Source: Segatella copri DSM 18205
Lineage (GTDB): Bacteria; Bacteroidota; Bacteroidia; Bacteroidales; Bacteroidaceae
Assembly: GCF_025151535.1 (NCBI RefSeq)
Contig: NZ_CP102288.1
Coordinates: 501,501-565,500 of the forward strand
Direction of reading: 5' to 3'
DNA length: 64,000 bases
A program made the position numbers and the translations under genes. Position 1 is the first letter of the stretch; the number at the start of each line of letters is the position of its first letter. This document shows positions 44,921-54,625 of this stretch, piece after piece. The notes below the pieces were generated by a model. That model was not told where the DNA came from, made no database searches, and worked only from the letters and a program-made list of their open reading frames with translations.

Positions 44921-47900
44921 ATGAGAAAAACATCTCAGAAATTCTCGCAGAGCCACATGCTCTGCAAAGTTGCTCTGGTAGCCATCATGTTGGTGTTCCA
45001 GGCAATGTTAGGAATCGGAGCGGGTGTCCTCAATGCTCAGACGGTTAAGGGTACTGTCATCTCTGGCAGTGACAATGAACCATTGATTGGTGCAAGTGTC
45101 ATGGTGCAGGGTACAAAGACGGGTGCCGTTACTGACCTGGATGGTAACTTTACCATTGAAGCAAAGAATGGACAAACACTCGAAGTTTCGTATCTGGGCT
45201 TTATCACCCAAAAGATTAAAGTTACAGGTTCGACAATCAACGTAACCTTAAATGAAGACAAGCAGTCACTTGATGAAGTTGTCGTAGTAGGTTACGGTGT
45301 TCAGAAGAAAAAGCTGGTGACGGGTGCTACCGTTCAGTTGAAGGGTGACGACATTGCCAAGCTTAACACCACCAACCCTCTTTCTGCCATGCAGGGACAG
45401 ACACCTGGTGTTAACATCGTTTCTACTTCTGGTCAGCCAGGTGCAGCCATGAGTGTTACCATTCGTGGTTTGGGTACCGTAGGAAACTCTCAGCCTCTTT
45501 ACTTGATTGATGGTGTGGGTGGTGATATCACAACCTTGAACCCTGCCGACATCGAGAGCATCGACGTATTGAAGGATGCTGCTTCTGCTGCTATCTATGG
45601 TGCACAGGCTGCCAATGGTGTAGTCCTTGTTACAACCAAGAGCGGTAAGGAAGGTTCTTCCAAAATTACATACGATGGATATGTAGGTTGGCAGACTCTG
45701 GGGCGCAAGTTTGAAATGCTCAATTCCAGCCAGTATATGCAGATTATGGATGAGGCTTTGCTGAATTCATATATGTCGCCTATCGACTGGACTTCTCTCA
45801 GTGCTATCCGTGATGCAAATGGTAATGTTTATAATACAGACTGGATTGACCAGGCTGTAGACAATGGTGCCTTGACCACTAGCCACAGTCTGGCTTTTAC
45901 CGGTGGTAGCAAGACTTCAACTTATTCTATTTCTGGTGGTTATACCGGACAGGACGGTCTTATTGGCGGTTCTGACATTTCTTATTATAAAAGGTATAAC
46001 CTTCGTGTCAATTCTGAACATAAGATGTGGAATGGATTGGTAACTATTGGTGAGCACGTAGGTTTTGTTTATAAGGATAGCCGTGGCATGGGTACCGGCA
46101 ATATCTATAACAACAACCTCCGCAGTGCGTTCTCTACTTCTCCACTGGTTCCTGTTTATGACGCAGATGGTAACTATTATTCTACCGTTGATTCAGACTG
46201 GAACAAGAATGATGGTAACCCTTATGGTACCATGATGATGAATCGCTACAACCAGAGCAAGAGTACTTCGGTTGATGCGAATGTATATGTGCAGATTGAA
46301 CCTGTCAAGAACTTGAAGTTCAAGACAGTATTCGGCTTGAACTATGGTGGTTCTAACTATCGTTCATTTACTCCTATTTACAAGTTTACTCCTCAGAGCG
46401 GTAATGGTATCACCAAGGTGAACCAGAGCAATGGCAATGGTACTTCTCTTGTCTGGACCAATACCCTGACTTACGATTTCGATATCAAGGAGCACCATAT
46501 CAGTGCTTTGTTAGGTAGTGAGACTACTAAGTATGATGGTGAGTCAACAGGCAGTTATGGTGTTAACTTGACTGCTGGCTTTGATGACTGGGAGCATGCC
46601 TATGTAGAGAATACAGAGAAGGGACATGCTGACCGTAAGGTAAGTGGTGGTCCTTACGATGCTACCCGTGGTCAGTCTTTCTTCGCCCGTTTGGGTTGGT
46701 CTTGGAAGGATCGCTATATGGTGAATGCTACCATGCGTGCCGATGGTTCTTCTAAGTTTGCCAAGGGACATCGTTGGGGTTATTTCCCATCAGTTTCTGC
46801 CGGTTGGACTTTGACTGAGGAAGATTTCATGAAGTCTTCTGCTTCCTGGTTGGATTTCCTGAAGCTCCGTCTCTCTTGGGGTCAGGTTGGTAATGCTAAT
46901 ATCAACTGCTATCAGTATCTGGCTCCTGTTACCACATCAAATACCAACTACAACTTCGGTGCTACAGGTGGTACCGATGCTTGGGTGATGGGTGCTTATA
47001 CAGAGCGTCTGGCTAATGAGAAGGTGAAGTGGGAGACTTCAGAGCAGTATAACGTTGGTTTGGATGCCCGTTTCCTCCGTCAGCGTCTTTCCTTGACTCT
47101 CGATGGTTATATCAAGAGCACTAAGGATTGGTTGGTTCAGGCTCCTATCCTGGCTACAGCTGGTACCGGTGGTCCTGTCATCAATGGTGGTGATGTGAAG
47201 AACAAGGGTATCGAGGTTGGACTTTCATGGAATGACCAGATTGGCAAGGACTTTGTTTATAGTGTAGGTGCCAACTTCGCTTATAACCACAATGAAGTAG
47301 GTAATATTCCTACATTGGATGGTATCATCCATGGTGCTACCAACCAGATTTATCAGAATGCTGAGGAATTCTATCGTGCGGAGAATGGTCATGCAATCGG
47401 TTACTTCTGGGGTTACAAGACTGCGGGACTCTTCCAGAACCAGAAGGAAATCAATGATTGGATAGCTGCCGGTAACGGTATTTATCAGGCAGATGTGAAG
47501 CCTGGTGATGTAAAGTATGTTGATGTGAATCATGATGGTGTTATCAATGCCAGCGATAAGGTTGACTTGGGAAATGGTCTTCCTAAGTATACTTTCGGTT
47601 TCAATTTCAGCCTGGCATGGAAGGGCTTTGACCTGAGTGCTAACTTCACAGGTGCAGCCGGTTTCCAGATTGCACAGTCTTACCGTGATCCTAGCTCATC
47701 TCAGGCTAACTACAGCCGCAGAATCTTGAAGCGCTGGACAGGTGAGGGGACAAGCAATGAGATTCCTCGTGTTACCTACGGAGATGTTGGTAACTGGTTG
47801 TTCTCAGACCTCTATTTGCAGGATGGTGACTATATCCGCTTGCAGAACCTTACCATGGGCTACGATTTCAAGAAGCTCATCTCTTGGAAGGGACTCTCTA

Positions 47901-48085
47901 AGATGCGCCTCTATTTCCAGGTGCAGAATCTCTTTACTTTGACCAAGTATGATGGTATGGATCCGGAAATCGGTTCATTCAACGGTACAGATGGTAACAG
48001 CAGCGATTCCTGGGTATCAGGAGTTGATATGGGTTACTATCCACATCCTCGTACTTTCATCGTTGGTTTAAATCTTGCATTCTAA
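44921..48085 (+). CDS. SusC-like TonB-dependent outer-membrane transporter
   Basis: 1054 residues. A signal peptide ends VLNAQ (residue 40). A carboxypeptidase-regulatory-like domain follows (about 41-115), then the motif SLDEVVVVGYGVQ (~117-129), the plug (LRGVN-type: GQTPGVNIVSTSGQPGAAMS) and a large beta-barrel. It imports oligosaccharides in partnership with the SusD-like lipoprotein 19 bp downstream. It leads the PUL operon. Confidence 0.95.
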   Translation: MRKTSQKFSQSHMLCKVALVAIMLVFQAMLGIGAGVLNAQTVKGTVISGSDNEPLIGASVMVQGTKTGAVTDLDGNFTIEAKNGQTLEVSYLGFITQKIKVTGSTINVTLNEDKQSLDEVVVVGYGVQKKKLVTGATVQLKGDDIAKLNTTNPLSAMQGQTPGVNIVSTSGQPGAAMSVTIRGLGTVGNSQPLYLIDGVGGDITTLNPADIESIDVLKDAASAAIYGAQAANGVVLVTTKSGKEGSSKITYDGYVGWQTLGRKFEMLNSSQYMQIMDEALLNSYMSPIDWTSLSAIRDANGNVYNTDWIDQAVDNGALTTSHSLAFTGGSKTSTYSISGGYTGQDGLIGGSDISYYKRYNLRVNSEHKMWNGLVTIGEHVGFVYKDSRGMGTGNIYNNNLRSAFSTSPLVPVYDADGNYYSTVDSDWNKNDGNPYGTMMMNRYNQSKSTSVDANVYVQIEPVKNLKFKTVFGLNYGGSNYRSFTPIYKFTPQSGNGITKVNQSNGNGTSLVWTNTLTYDFDIKEHHISALLGSETTKYDGESTGSYGVNLTAGFDDWEHAYVENTEKGHADRKVSGGPYDATRGQSFFARLGWSWKDRYMVNATMRADGSSKFAKGHRWGYFPSVSAGWTLTEEDFMKSSASWLDFLKLRLSWGQVGNANINCYQYLAPVTTSNTNYNFGATGGTDAWVMGAYTERLANEKVKWETSEQYNVGLDARFLRQRLSLTLDGYIKSTKDWLVQAPILATAGTGGPVINGGDVKNKGIEVGLSWNDQIGKDFVYSVGANFAYNHNEVGNIPTLDGIIHGATNQIYQNAEEFYRAENGHAIGYFWGYKTAGLFQNQKEINDWIAAGNGIYQADVKPGDVKYVDVNHDGVINASDKVDLGNGLPKYTFGFNFSLAWKGFDLSANFTGAAGFQIAQSYRDPSSSQANYSRRILKRWTGEGTSNEIPRVTYGDVGNWLFSDLYLQDGDYIRLQNLTMGYDFKKLISWKGLSKMRLYFQVQNLFTLTKYDGMDPEIGSFNGTDGNSSDSWVSGVDMGYYPHPRTFIVGLNLAF

Positions 48086-48104
48086 CTCTTAAACAGAAAG
48101 TAAT

Positions 48105-49781
48105 ATGAATAAGAAACATATATTGATGAGTGCCCTGATTCTCTCTTCCATGGCTTTGACGTCATGCGATGACTTCCTGGACACTTCATCTAAGACAAAG
48201 ATGAATTCCGAGACTGCTTACAGCACACCGGCTGCAGCAGACATGGATCTTGTGGGCTGCTACGATGGATGGCAGCGTACATTGAGCGATGAAGGTGTCG
48301 GTATGTACCTGACGGCTGAGTTTGCCTCCGAGCAGGCTTTCGCAGGCTTGGGTCTTTCTGATGCCAAGAACAATAATGCCATCGACCAGTTTGATTTGAC
48401 AGTTGCTCCATCATATACAGATCTCTTCAATACAGATTGGAAGAATTATTATCAGGCCATCTACCGTTGCAATCAGCTGATTCAGGCTGATGCTACCATC
48501 AAGTGGAATGGTGATACCAAGGCAGAAGGCCGTATCATGGGCGAGGCTCGTGCCCTTCGTGGCATCCTCTATTTCGATTTGGCCCGTTTGTTTGGTGATG
48601 TGCCTTTGTTGCTCGAACCTTCTGAGGCTAACATACCGCGTACTCCGGTGAAGGAAGTATATCAGTCTATCTTCGATGACTTGAAGTATGCCGCAGCCAA
48701 TATTCCTGCCGATGCTTATCCTTTGAAGGACCGTGATTCCAATGATGGCCGCATCACCAAGTATGCTGCTGAGGCTTTGCTGGCTCGCGCATACCTTTAT
48801 TATACGGGATATTACGGCGAGGAGCATCCTGCATGTTCCAAGGCTGAGGCTACTGCTGCCATCAATGATGTGGTAGAAAACGGTGGCTATGAGTTGGAGA
48901 AGAACTATGCCGATTTCTGGATGCCTTCCTGTACCAAGGATGCTTCTTCAACGGGTAACTATGCCTGGGAAACAACCTATGCCGGCAAGTGGTATGACGG
49001 AAAGACCTGGAAGGCAGGACAGGGTAGTCTCTCTAAGGAGATTGTCTTGAACCTGAAGCTGAACTCTACCCACGATTACAATGGCAATGGTGATGGTAAT
49101 ACCTTCTCGGTATATTTGGGTCCTCGCAACCGTTGTGCTACTGATATATGCATCGCCAGTGGTTGGGGAGCTTGCCCGGTTACTCCTTATTTCGTAGAGC
49201 AGTTTAGAAACGATCCTCGTTTCAATGCCTGTGTCTGGAGCTGCAAGGATGCCGGTTTTACAGCAGATGAGTCTGACTCTTATGAGTATACGGGTTATTA
49301 TACCCGCAAGTATGCTCCAATGTGTTTTGCCGATGGTACTCGACAGGAAGTGGGCTTCCAGTTGGGTGAGCAGCATCAGAACATCACTTACTATCAGGAT
49401 TATACCATCATGCGTTATGCTGATGTGCTCTTGATGCACTCTGAGCTGAATGGCACTGCCGATGGTCTGAACAAGGTACGTGCCCGTGTGGGTCTTGAAC
49501 CAGAAGACTACAGTATTGAGAATATTCGCAAGGAGCGCGCCATCGAGTTGGCTTTCGAAGGTGTTCACTTCTGGGATTTGATGCGTTACGGCAAGGATGG
49601 TTCTTATGCAGCACAGGAAATTGCCAAGGCTCAGAATGGTGCCAAGGTAAAGAATGGTGGAGTGGAGGCAGCTACCAAGTTTGCTGTTGACAACTTTACC
49701 AGCAAGAAGGGTCTGATGCAGATTCCTAATACTCAGATTACGCTTTCCGGTAACGTTCTGACTCAGAATGCCGGATGGTAA
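48105..49781 (+). CDS. SusD/RagB-like glycan-binding lipoprotein
   Basis: 558 residues. A lipobox LTSC puts the lipidated Cys at 21, followed by DDFLD, an acidic lipoprotein-export signal. The SusD fold (TPR-like helices) includes IMGEARALRGILYFDLARLFGD and the C-terminal RKERAIELAFEGVHFWDLMRYG family signatures. It forms the lid on the SusC barrel at the cell surface. Confidence 0.95.
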   Translation: MNKKHILMSALILSSMALTSCDDFLDTSSKTKMNSETAYSTPAAADMDLVGCYDGWQRTLSDEGVGMYLTAEFASEQAFAGLGLSDAKNNNAIDQFDLTVAPSYTDLFNTDWKNYYQAIYRCNQLIQADATIKWNGDTKAEGRIMGEARALRGILYFDLARLFGDVPLLLEPSEANIPRTPVKEVYQSIFDDLKYAAANIPADAYPLKDRDSNDGRITKYAAEALLARAYLYYTGYYGEEHPACSKAEATAAINDVVENGGYELEKNYADFWMPSCTKDASSTGNYAWETTYAGKWYDGKTWKAGQGSLSKEIVLNLKLNSTHDYNGNGDGNTFSVYLGPRNRCATDICIASGWGACPVTPYFVEQFRNDPRFNACVWSCKDAGFTADESDSYEYTGYYTRKYAPMCFADGTRQEVGFQLGEQHQNITYYQDYTIMRYADVLLMHSELNGTADGLNKVRARVGLEPEDYSIENIRKERAIELAFEGVHFWDLMRYGKDGSYAAQEIAKAQNGAKVKNGGVEAATKFAVDNFTSKKGLMQIPNTQITLSGNVLTQNAGW

Positions 49782-49823
49782 AGTTGGGTAGGTAATATAA
49801 TAAACATTTAATAATAAGAAGAT

Positions 49824-51857
49824 ATGAAAATACATAATCTTATATATACGCTTCTTGTTGCCATGGCAGTCTTCTTGTTGGCATCTTGCTCACCAGAAGA
49901 TTTCGGATTTGGCAAGAATACATACTCTCCAGAAGATTTGGTGGAGGGTAAGGCTTATACGGTTACCATAGATGGTAACATCGTGAAGCTGGAATCCAAG
50001 ATTCCTGATGCCACTCCGCTTTGGATAACTCCTGTGGGACGTAAGTCCCAGCAGGCTTTGGATGTAGAATTGCCTTTTGCCGGCGATTATGAGGTAACCT
50101 TTGGTGTGGAAACTCCTGGTGGTATCGTTTATGGCGAGCCTTATAAGTTGAGTCTTTCAAAGAACGACTTCTCTCTCTTGAACGATGACAAGTGGTTCCT
50201 CCTGGCAGATAAGAATTACAAGACGGGCGAGGCTTTCCCATCTGCCGAAACGCTCGCTGCCGGTGTCAGCAAAAAATGGTATCCTTGCGATGGTAATTAC
50301 AATATCGGCCGTTGTACGAGTCCTGTGATGTATTGCTCTCCTTACGATCCTGACTACGACGGTAAAGGATATACTGCTGATGAAGAGGCAAATGCCGTTT
50401 ATAAGGATATCCTCTTCGGTTCTGATAATTGGAAACCAAACTGGGATCCTGGCTTCCAGAGCTGGCTGATTCCAGAAACTGATCCTTACATGGATTCTTA
50501 CATGACATTCAGCATGGATGCTAAGAATGGTTGTGTGGCTACCATGTATCGTGGTGAGTCGGGTGAGAAGGGTGCCAGCACAGGTAGCAACATGGTGGGC
50601 AAGTTCAATCTGGGATTGGGCGACAAGACCAAGCCTACCATCACTTTCAACGACTGCTATGCGATGCATAATATAGGTTTTGATGCAGTTTGCTCCAACT
50701 ATACTCAGAACATTCAGATTGTTGAGTTGACTCCATACCTCCTTCAGTTGGTGACAAAACGTACCAATTCAGAGGGCAACTGGTATCTTGTATGGAACTT
50801 CGTTTCAGAGGATGTGATTGCTACCAAGGGTGCTTGCATTCCTAAGGCAGACCAGGAGCTGATTGAGACAGTGAAGCCAATTCTTCCTACTTTCGAGAAT
50901 ATCCATACCGACTTGTTCACTGCCGATATCAATGGTGACAAGTATGTTGGTAGCAAGATGACTTTCAATTTGGATTCTGAGACTCCTTATGATTTCTTGT
51001 GGTGGAATGGTTCTCCTAATGTGAAGGCGTGGGAGAGCGTAATCGGAGGTAAGTACAATACTACATGGGCTCCTGCTCTTGGCGACAAGGCAATCGATAA
51101 CTTCGAGTTGACTATCAGTAAGGCTTCTGATGGCTCTTACAATTATGAATGTGGTGAGGTAGATGGTAAGGTGAAAATCACCGAGAATACCATGACCTTC
51201 GATAAGGAAATCTCTGTATTTGCTGTGGCAGGCGATAAGCGCACCATCGAATTGAAGGGCAAGAAGTTCTATATCCTTGGCAACTCTACCGATGATCAGT
51301 ATCTCACTATCGGTATTCCTGAGACAACGGATGAGAATGGCTTGGTCAACTCCTATCTCGTAGCTAAGTTGGCTTACAAGAAGATTGCTACTGGTCCTGT
51401 TGGTCCTACCAAGGTGGCTATCGACAATTCCATCATCCACAACGAGGGTATCATGTGGGTTGAGAATGGTTGCCTCCGCATCGGCTTCCATCATTATGGT
51501 GAAACAGGCAAGGGACTCTTCAAGGATGTGAAGTCTGTGAAGCTGAAGAAGAACCAGACCATCACCGTTACCTTCAAGATTAAGGGTGGCGTGACATGGA
51601 GCAAGACTCCTAAGTGTGCTTTGATTGATAATAATATCAAGCAAACATGGGAACCAGGTGCATACGATCTTCCTGATGCTGTTGCAGTAGATACCAATGG
51701 CGGTGAGACTACTGTTTCACTTACCAATACCACCGGTTCTACACAGACCTTCACGGCAACATGTCTCGACCTGTCAATTCAGTTGGATGGTTTTGGCGAC
51801 TACGGTGGCTCAACCGACAACATCGACATAGAGATTGTTTCCTGCACAATTCAATAA
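49824..51857 (+). CDS. PUL surface lipoprotein, probable glycan-binding protein
   Basis: 677 residues. Lipobox LASC (Cys22) is followed by SPED, an acidic export signal. The N-terminal ~90 residues look like a PKD/Ig-type domain. The central part is rich in Trp and Tyr (WKPNWDPGFQSWLIP), as in carbohydrate-binding sites. The C-terminus is beta-rich. There are no catalytic motifs. Position after susD, 42 bp away, marks it as a surface glycan-binding protein of the SusE/F type by role, not by clear sequence family. Confidence 0.7.
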   Translation: MKIHNLIYTLLVAMAVFLLASCSPEDFGFGKNTYSPEDLVEGKAYTVTIDGNIVKLESKIPDATPLWITPVGRKSQQALDVELPFAGDYEVTFGVETPGGIVYGEPYKLSLSKNDFSLLNDDKWFLLADKNYKTGEAFPSAETLAAGVSKKWYPCDGNYNIGRCTSPVMYCSPYDPDYDGKGYTADEEANAVYKDILFGSDNWKPNWDPGFQSWLIPETDPYMDSYMTFSMDAKNGCVATMYRGESGEKGASTGSNMVGKFNLGLGDKTKPTITFNDCYAMHNIGFDAVCSNYTQNIQIVELTPYLLQLVTKRTNSEGNWYLVWNFVSEDVIATKGACIPKADQELIETVKPILPTFENIHTDLFTADINGDKYVGSKMTFNLDSETPYDFLWWNGSPNVKAWESVIGGKYNTTWAPALGDKAIDNFELTISKASDGSYNYECGEVDGKVKITENTMTFDKEISVFAVAGDKRTIELKGKKFYILGNSTDDQYLTIGIPETTDENGLVNSYLVAKLAYKKIATGPVGPTKVAIDNSIIHNEGIMWVENGCLRIGFHHYGETGKGLFKDVKSVKLKKNQTITVTFKIKGGVTWSKTPKCALIDNNIKQTWEPGAYDLPDAVAVDTNGGETTVSLTNTTGSTQTFTATCLDLSIQLDGFGDYGGSTDNIDIEIVSCTIQ

Positions 51858-51875
51858 CTTTAATAGCGCAAACTT

Positions 51876-54551
51876 ATGAAGAATAAAATATTATACGGAA
51901 TTATGGCCTTTGTCATGGGTATCTTCATGACAGGCTGTAGCGATGATGATTATTCTATCAGCAATACTCCACTGCTCACCGATGAGTCGGTGACCACAGG
52001 TTCTGCTGATGTGACCGTGACATCCGCTACATTCCATGGCACGGTAAAGGGACTCGAAGAGCAGAATGCCAGTGCCTATGCATTAGGCTTCTACTATGGT
52101 AAGAGCGAAGATAACTTGAGTGAGAAGGTAGCTGCTTCTGGAAGCAATGAGTTCCAAGCTACGGTTTCCGGTATGCCAGGTGATGTGGTTTACTATCAGG
52201 CTTATGTTACCTTGCAGGGTAGGGTAACCTACAAGGGTTCTGTGCAGAGTGCCATCATGACCGATGCCAAGGCTATTACCGGCGAACCGAAGGATTTGAC
52301 AGCCAACTCTGTTATCCTGACCGGTAAGTTGGAGAAGGCTCCTCAGGAGGCTACCAGCGGTATCGTAATCTCTGGTGTCGAGGGCTCTGAGAAGGTGCGT
52401 GCCGGTGTTCGCATCGTGGCTGCCGGCATCAACGACAATTACGAAATCAAGGCAGAGGGTCTGTTGCCTAATACAACTTACCACTATACTGCCTATCTCG
52501 ACCTCGGAAATGGTACTGTATATGGTGAAGACCGTACCTTCACTACTGCTCCAGCTGATTTCAATCCTGATACTGACCTCGTTGACTTGGGCCTTTCTAC
52601 CAAGTGGGCTAAGTATAATGTAGGTGCTACTGATGAGAAGCAGCTGGGTGGTCTCTTCGGATTTGGTGATATGACCGGTTTCCAGACATCTATCAATCTG
52701 GACGATTATGCTTCTGCTGATATTTACAAGACCGACCGTGATGTAGCCAATAAGGTATATGGTTCATGGGTTACCATGCCAACCATCGATGAGTTTGAGG
52801 AACTTTTCACAGAGTGTAAGAAAGAATGGGTAGAGGATACCGAGAATCATGTAGCTGGTTACAAGTTTACCGGTCCTAATGGTAACTCTATCTTCTTGCC
52901 TGCAGCCGGTACCCGTACTCAGGGCAATGTTTCCGGCGAGGGTTTGAACGGTTACTATCTCTCTGGTTCAATCAATGCCACAGACAACAGATTTGCCATG
53001 GCATACAACTTCGACCAGAATGCTGCACGCCGTACTACCACTCCTGTTTATCAGGCATTGGCTATCCGTCCGGTTTCTGTAGCAAAGAATGTGAAGTTTG
53101 ACAAGGCTAAGCTGATTGGTCAGACTTGGGAAATCGACCTCCGTCTGGATGGTTCTCACTATAAGTTTGATGGTCCTGTTTACTTCCTTGGTAAGGACGA
53201 CAGTTGGGCTACCATTACTAATAATCAGCCTGTTGTAGGTAATGTTGGGTGCTGGGCTGCTGATTTCGCAAGCAACTCTTGGACAGTAGGTGGTGATGCC
53301 AAGAACTGCCAGGGTACTATGACCTTCAATGAGGATGGTACCGTTAAGGTTCATCAGTATGTGGCTGGTGCCGATGGTGCTGAGGGAACATTCCAGGATA
53401 CCGAGGGAACCTATACCATTGATGAGAAAAACAAGACCGTGAAGTTGAGCATTGCTCCTTTGATACCTGCTAACTATATCGGTAATGTGAAGGAGACCAA
53501 GGATATGGATATCCGCATCTTGTCTTTGACTGATGAGACCATGCAGTTGGCTGTTACTCGTGCAAACGATAATCAGTATATGAGTATCAACTATGTACCA
53601 GGCGAGTTGAAGAATGGCTTTACTGCTAAGCTTACCTGCTACGGTGGTGATGATGAGAATACACCTGATGCCTGGAATTCTGCTACCGTTAATGTATTGG
53701 GTGGCGCTGCAGGCTTGAAGACTTACACCGTAACCTTCAATACCCAGTATCCTCGTACCAACGGTAAGGTTTATCTCCTCGAATTGGAGGGATACTCTGC
53801 TGCTTATCCTAAGGCACTGGTTCGCATCGATGCAATCAAGGCTGATGGTAACGACGTGAAGTTTGATGCCAACAAGTTCTTCTATGGCGACCTGGAAGGC
53901 AATGGCAACTACCGTGTAGAAATGGCTAACATCTGGGGATGTGGTCATAATGACAGCTGGGACGGTTTGAAGGATACTCCATTCCATAAGGATGGAGGCG
54001 AGACAAAGAATGAGACTGCGCTTGCATTCAACCATACTTTCGAGGTAACCTTTACCGTTGTTTCCAACACAAGTGATGGTACTGGTGTCTACACTCCTAC
54101 ATTCAATGCCGTTCGTGGCTGGGGTGAAGGTGAAGCTCAGTTGTTTGGATATAACGATGGCTCTACTTTGAAAGTTGTTAAGAGTGACAAGGGACAATAC
54201 TCTCTCGAGAACAATCAGTTCGATATGACTTATGAAGGTTCGGGCTTTGAAGGTGGTACTATCATGACATTCGTTGAGATTGCTGACCTTTATGGTTTCT
54301 TCCCAGGCACACACAGTACTTTGGATGAGTTCTATCTTGACGGTAAGGCCGTTTCTTACGATAAGTCTAAGGTGGTTGACGCCAATGAAAATCCTAAGTA
54401 TCGTTTGGAATTGTTTAATTGCTATGCTGCTACAAAGGATAATTGTGCATTTGGTGTCAAGGATGGTGATTTGATGCGAGAGCTGGGCTTTAATAAGTCT
54501 ATGCGCGCTAAGTTTACAGTTCACAGTCTTTTCGCTGTCCCACAATGGTAA
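51876..54551 (+). CDS. Large PUL surface lipoprotein with Ig-like repeats
   Basis: 891 residues. Lipobox MTGC (Cys21) is followed by SDDD. Residues ~35-225 look like two Ig/fibronectin-like domains (each with an AYALGFYYG or YHYTAYLDLG strand pattern). Residues ~235-370 resemble a FISUMP/C-type-lectin-like domain (VDLGLSTKWAKYNVGATDE). The remainder is beta-rich, of unknown family. It lies 18 bp after the previous lipoprotein and likely binds the target glycan. A hairpin follows. Confidence 0.7.
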   Translation: MKNKILYGIMAFVMGIFMTGCSDDDYSISNTPLLTDESVTTGSADVTVTSATFHGTVKGLEEQNASAYALGFYYGKSEDNLSEKVAASGSNEFQATVSGMPGDVVYYQAYVTLQGRVTYKGSVQSAIMTDAKAITGEPKDLTANSVILTGKLEKAPQEATSGIVISGVEGSEKVRAGVRIVAAGINDNYEIKAEGLLPNTTYHYTAYLDLGNGTVYGEDRTFTTAPADFNPDTDLVDLGLSTKWAKYNVGATDEKQLGGLFGFGDMTGFQTSINLDDYASADIYKTDRDVANKVYGSWVTMPTIDEFEELFTECKKEWVEDTENHVAGYKFTGPNGNSIFLPAAGTRTQGNVSGEGLNGYYLSGSINATDNRFAMAYNFDQNAARRTTTPVYQALAIRPVSVAKNVKFDKAKLIGQTWEIDLRLDGSHYKFDGPVYFLGKDDSWATITNNQPVVGNVGCWAADFASNSWTVGGDAKNCQGTMTFNEDGTVKVHQYVAGADGAEGTFQDTEGTYTIDEKNKTVKLSIAPLIPANYIGNVKETKDMDIRILSLTDETMQLAVTRANDNQYMSINYVPGELKNGFTAKLTCYGGDDENTPDAWNSATVNVLGGAAGLKTYTVTFNTQYPRTNGKVYLLELEGYSAAYPKALVRIDAIKADGNDVKFDANKFFYGDLEGNGNYRVEMANIWGCGHNDSWDGLKDTPFHKDGGETKNETALAFNHTFEVTFTVVSNTSDGTGVYTPTFNAVRGWGEGEAQLFGYNDGSTLKVVKSDKGQYSLENNQFDMTYEGSGFEGGTIMTFVEIADLYGFFPGTHSTLDEFYLDGKAVSYDKSKVVDANENPKYRLELFNCYAATKDNCAFGVKDGDLMRELGFNKSMRAKFTVHSLFAVPQW

Positions 54552-54571
54552 TGGTTGATAAATAATAATAC

Positions 54572-54609
54572 AGAGAATCCGATAGTTTTCAGAACATATC
54601 GGGTTCTCT
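54572..54609 (+). other. Intercistronic hairpin before the first GH5 gene
   Basis: AGAGAATCCGATA (54572-54584) pairs with TATCGGGTTCTCT (54597-54609) with one mismatch. No T-run follows, so it may stabilise or separate mRNA parts rather than end transcription. Confidence 0.6.
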
Positions 54610-54625
54610 CTAAAATGAAAAGAAA

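Noticed and set aside
52968..54545. 525-codon minus-strand frame in the PUL
   Set aside because: It is antisense to the large lipoprotein gene, which has a lipobox and operon context; the reverse frame has neither.
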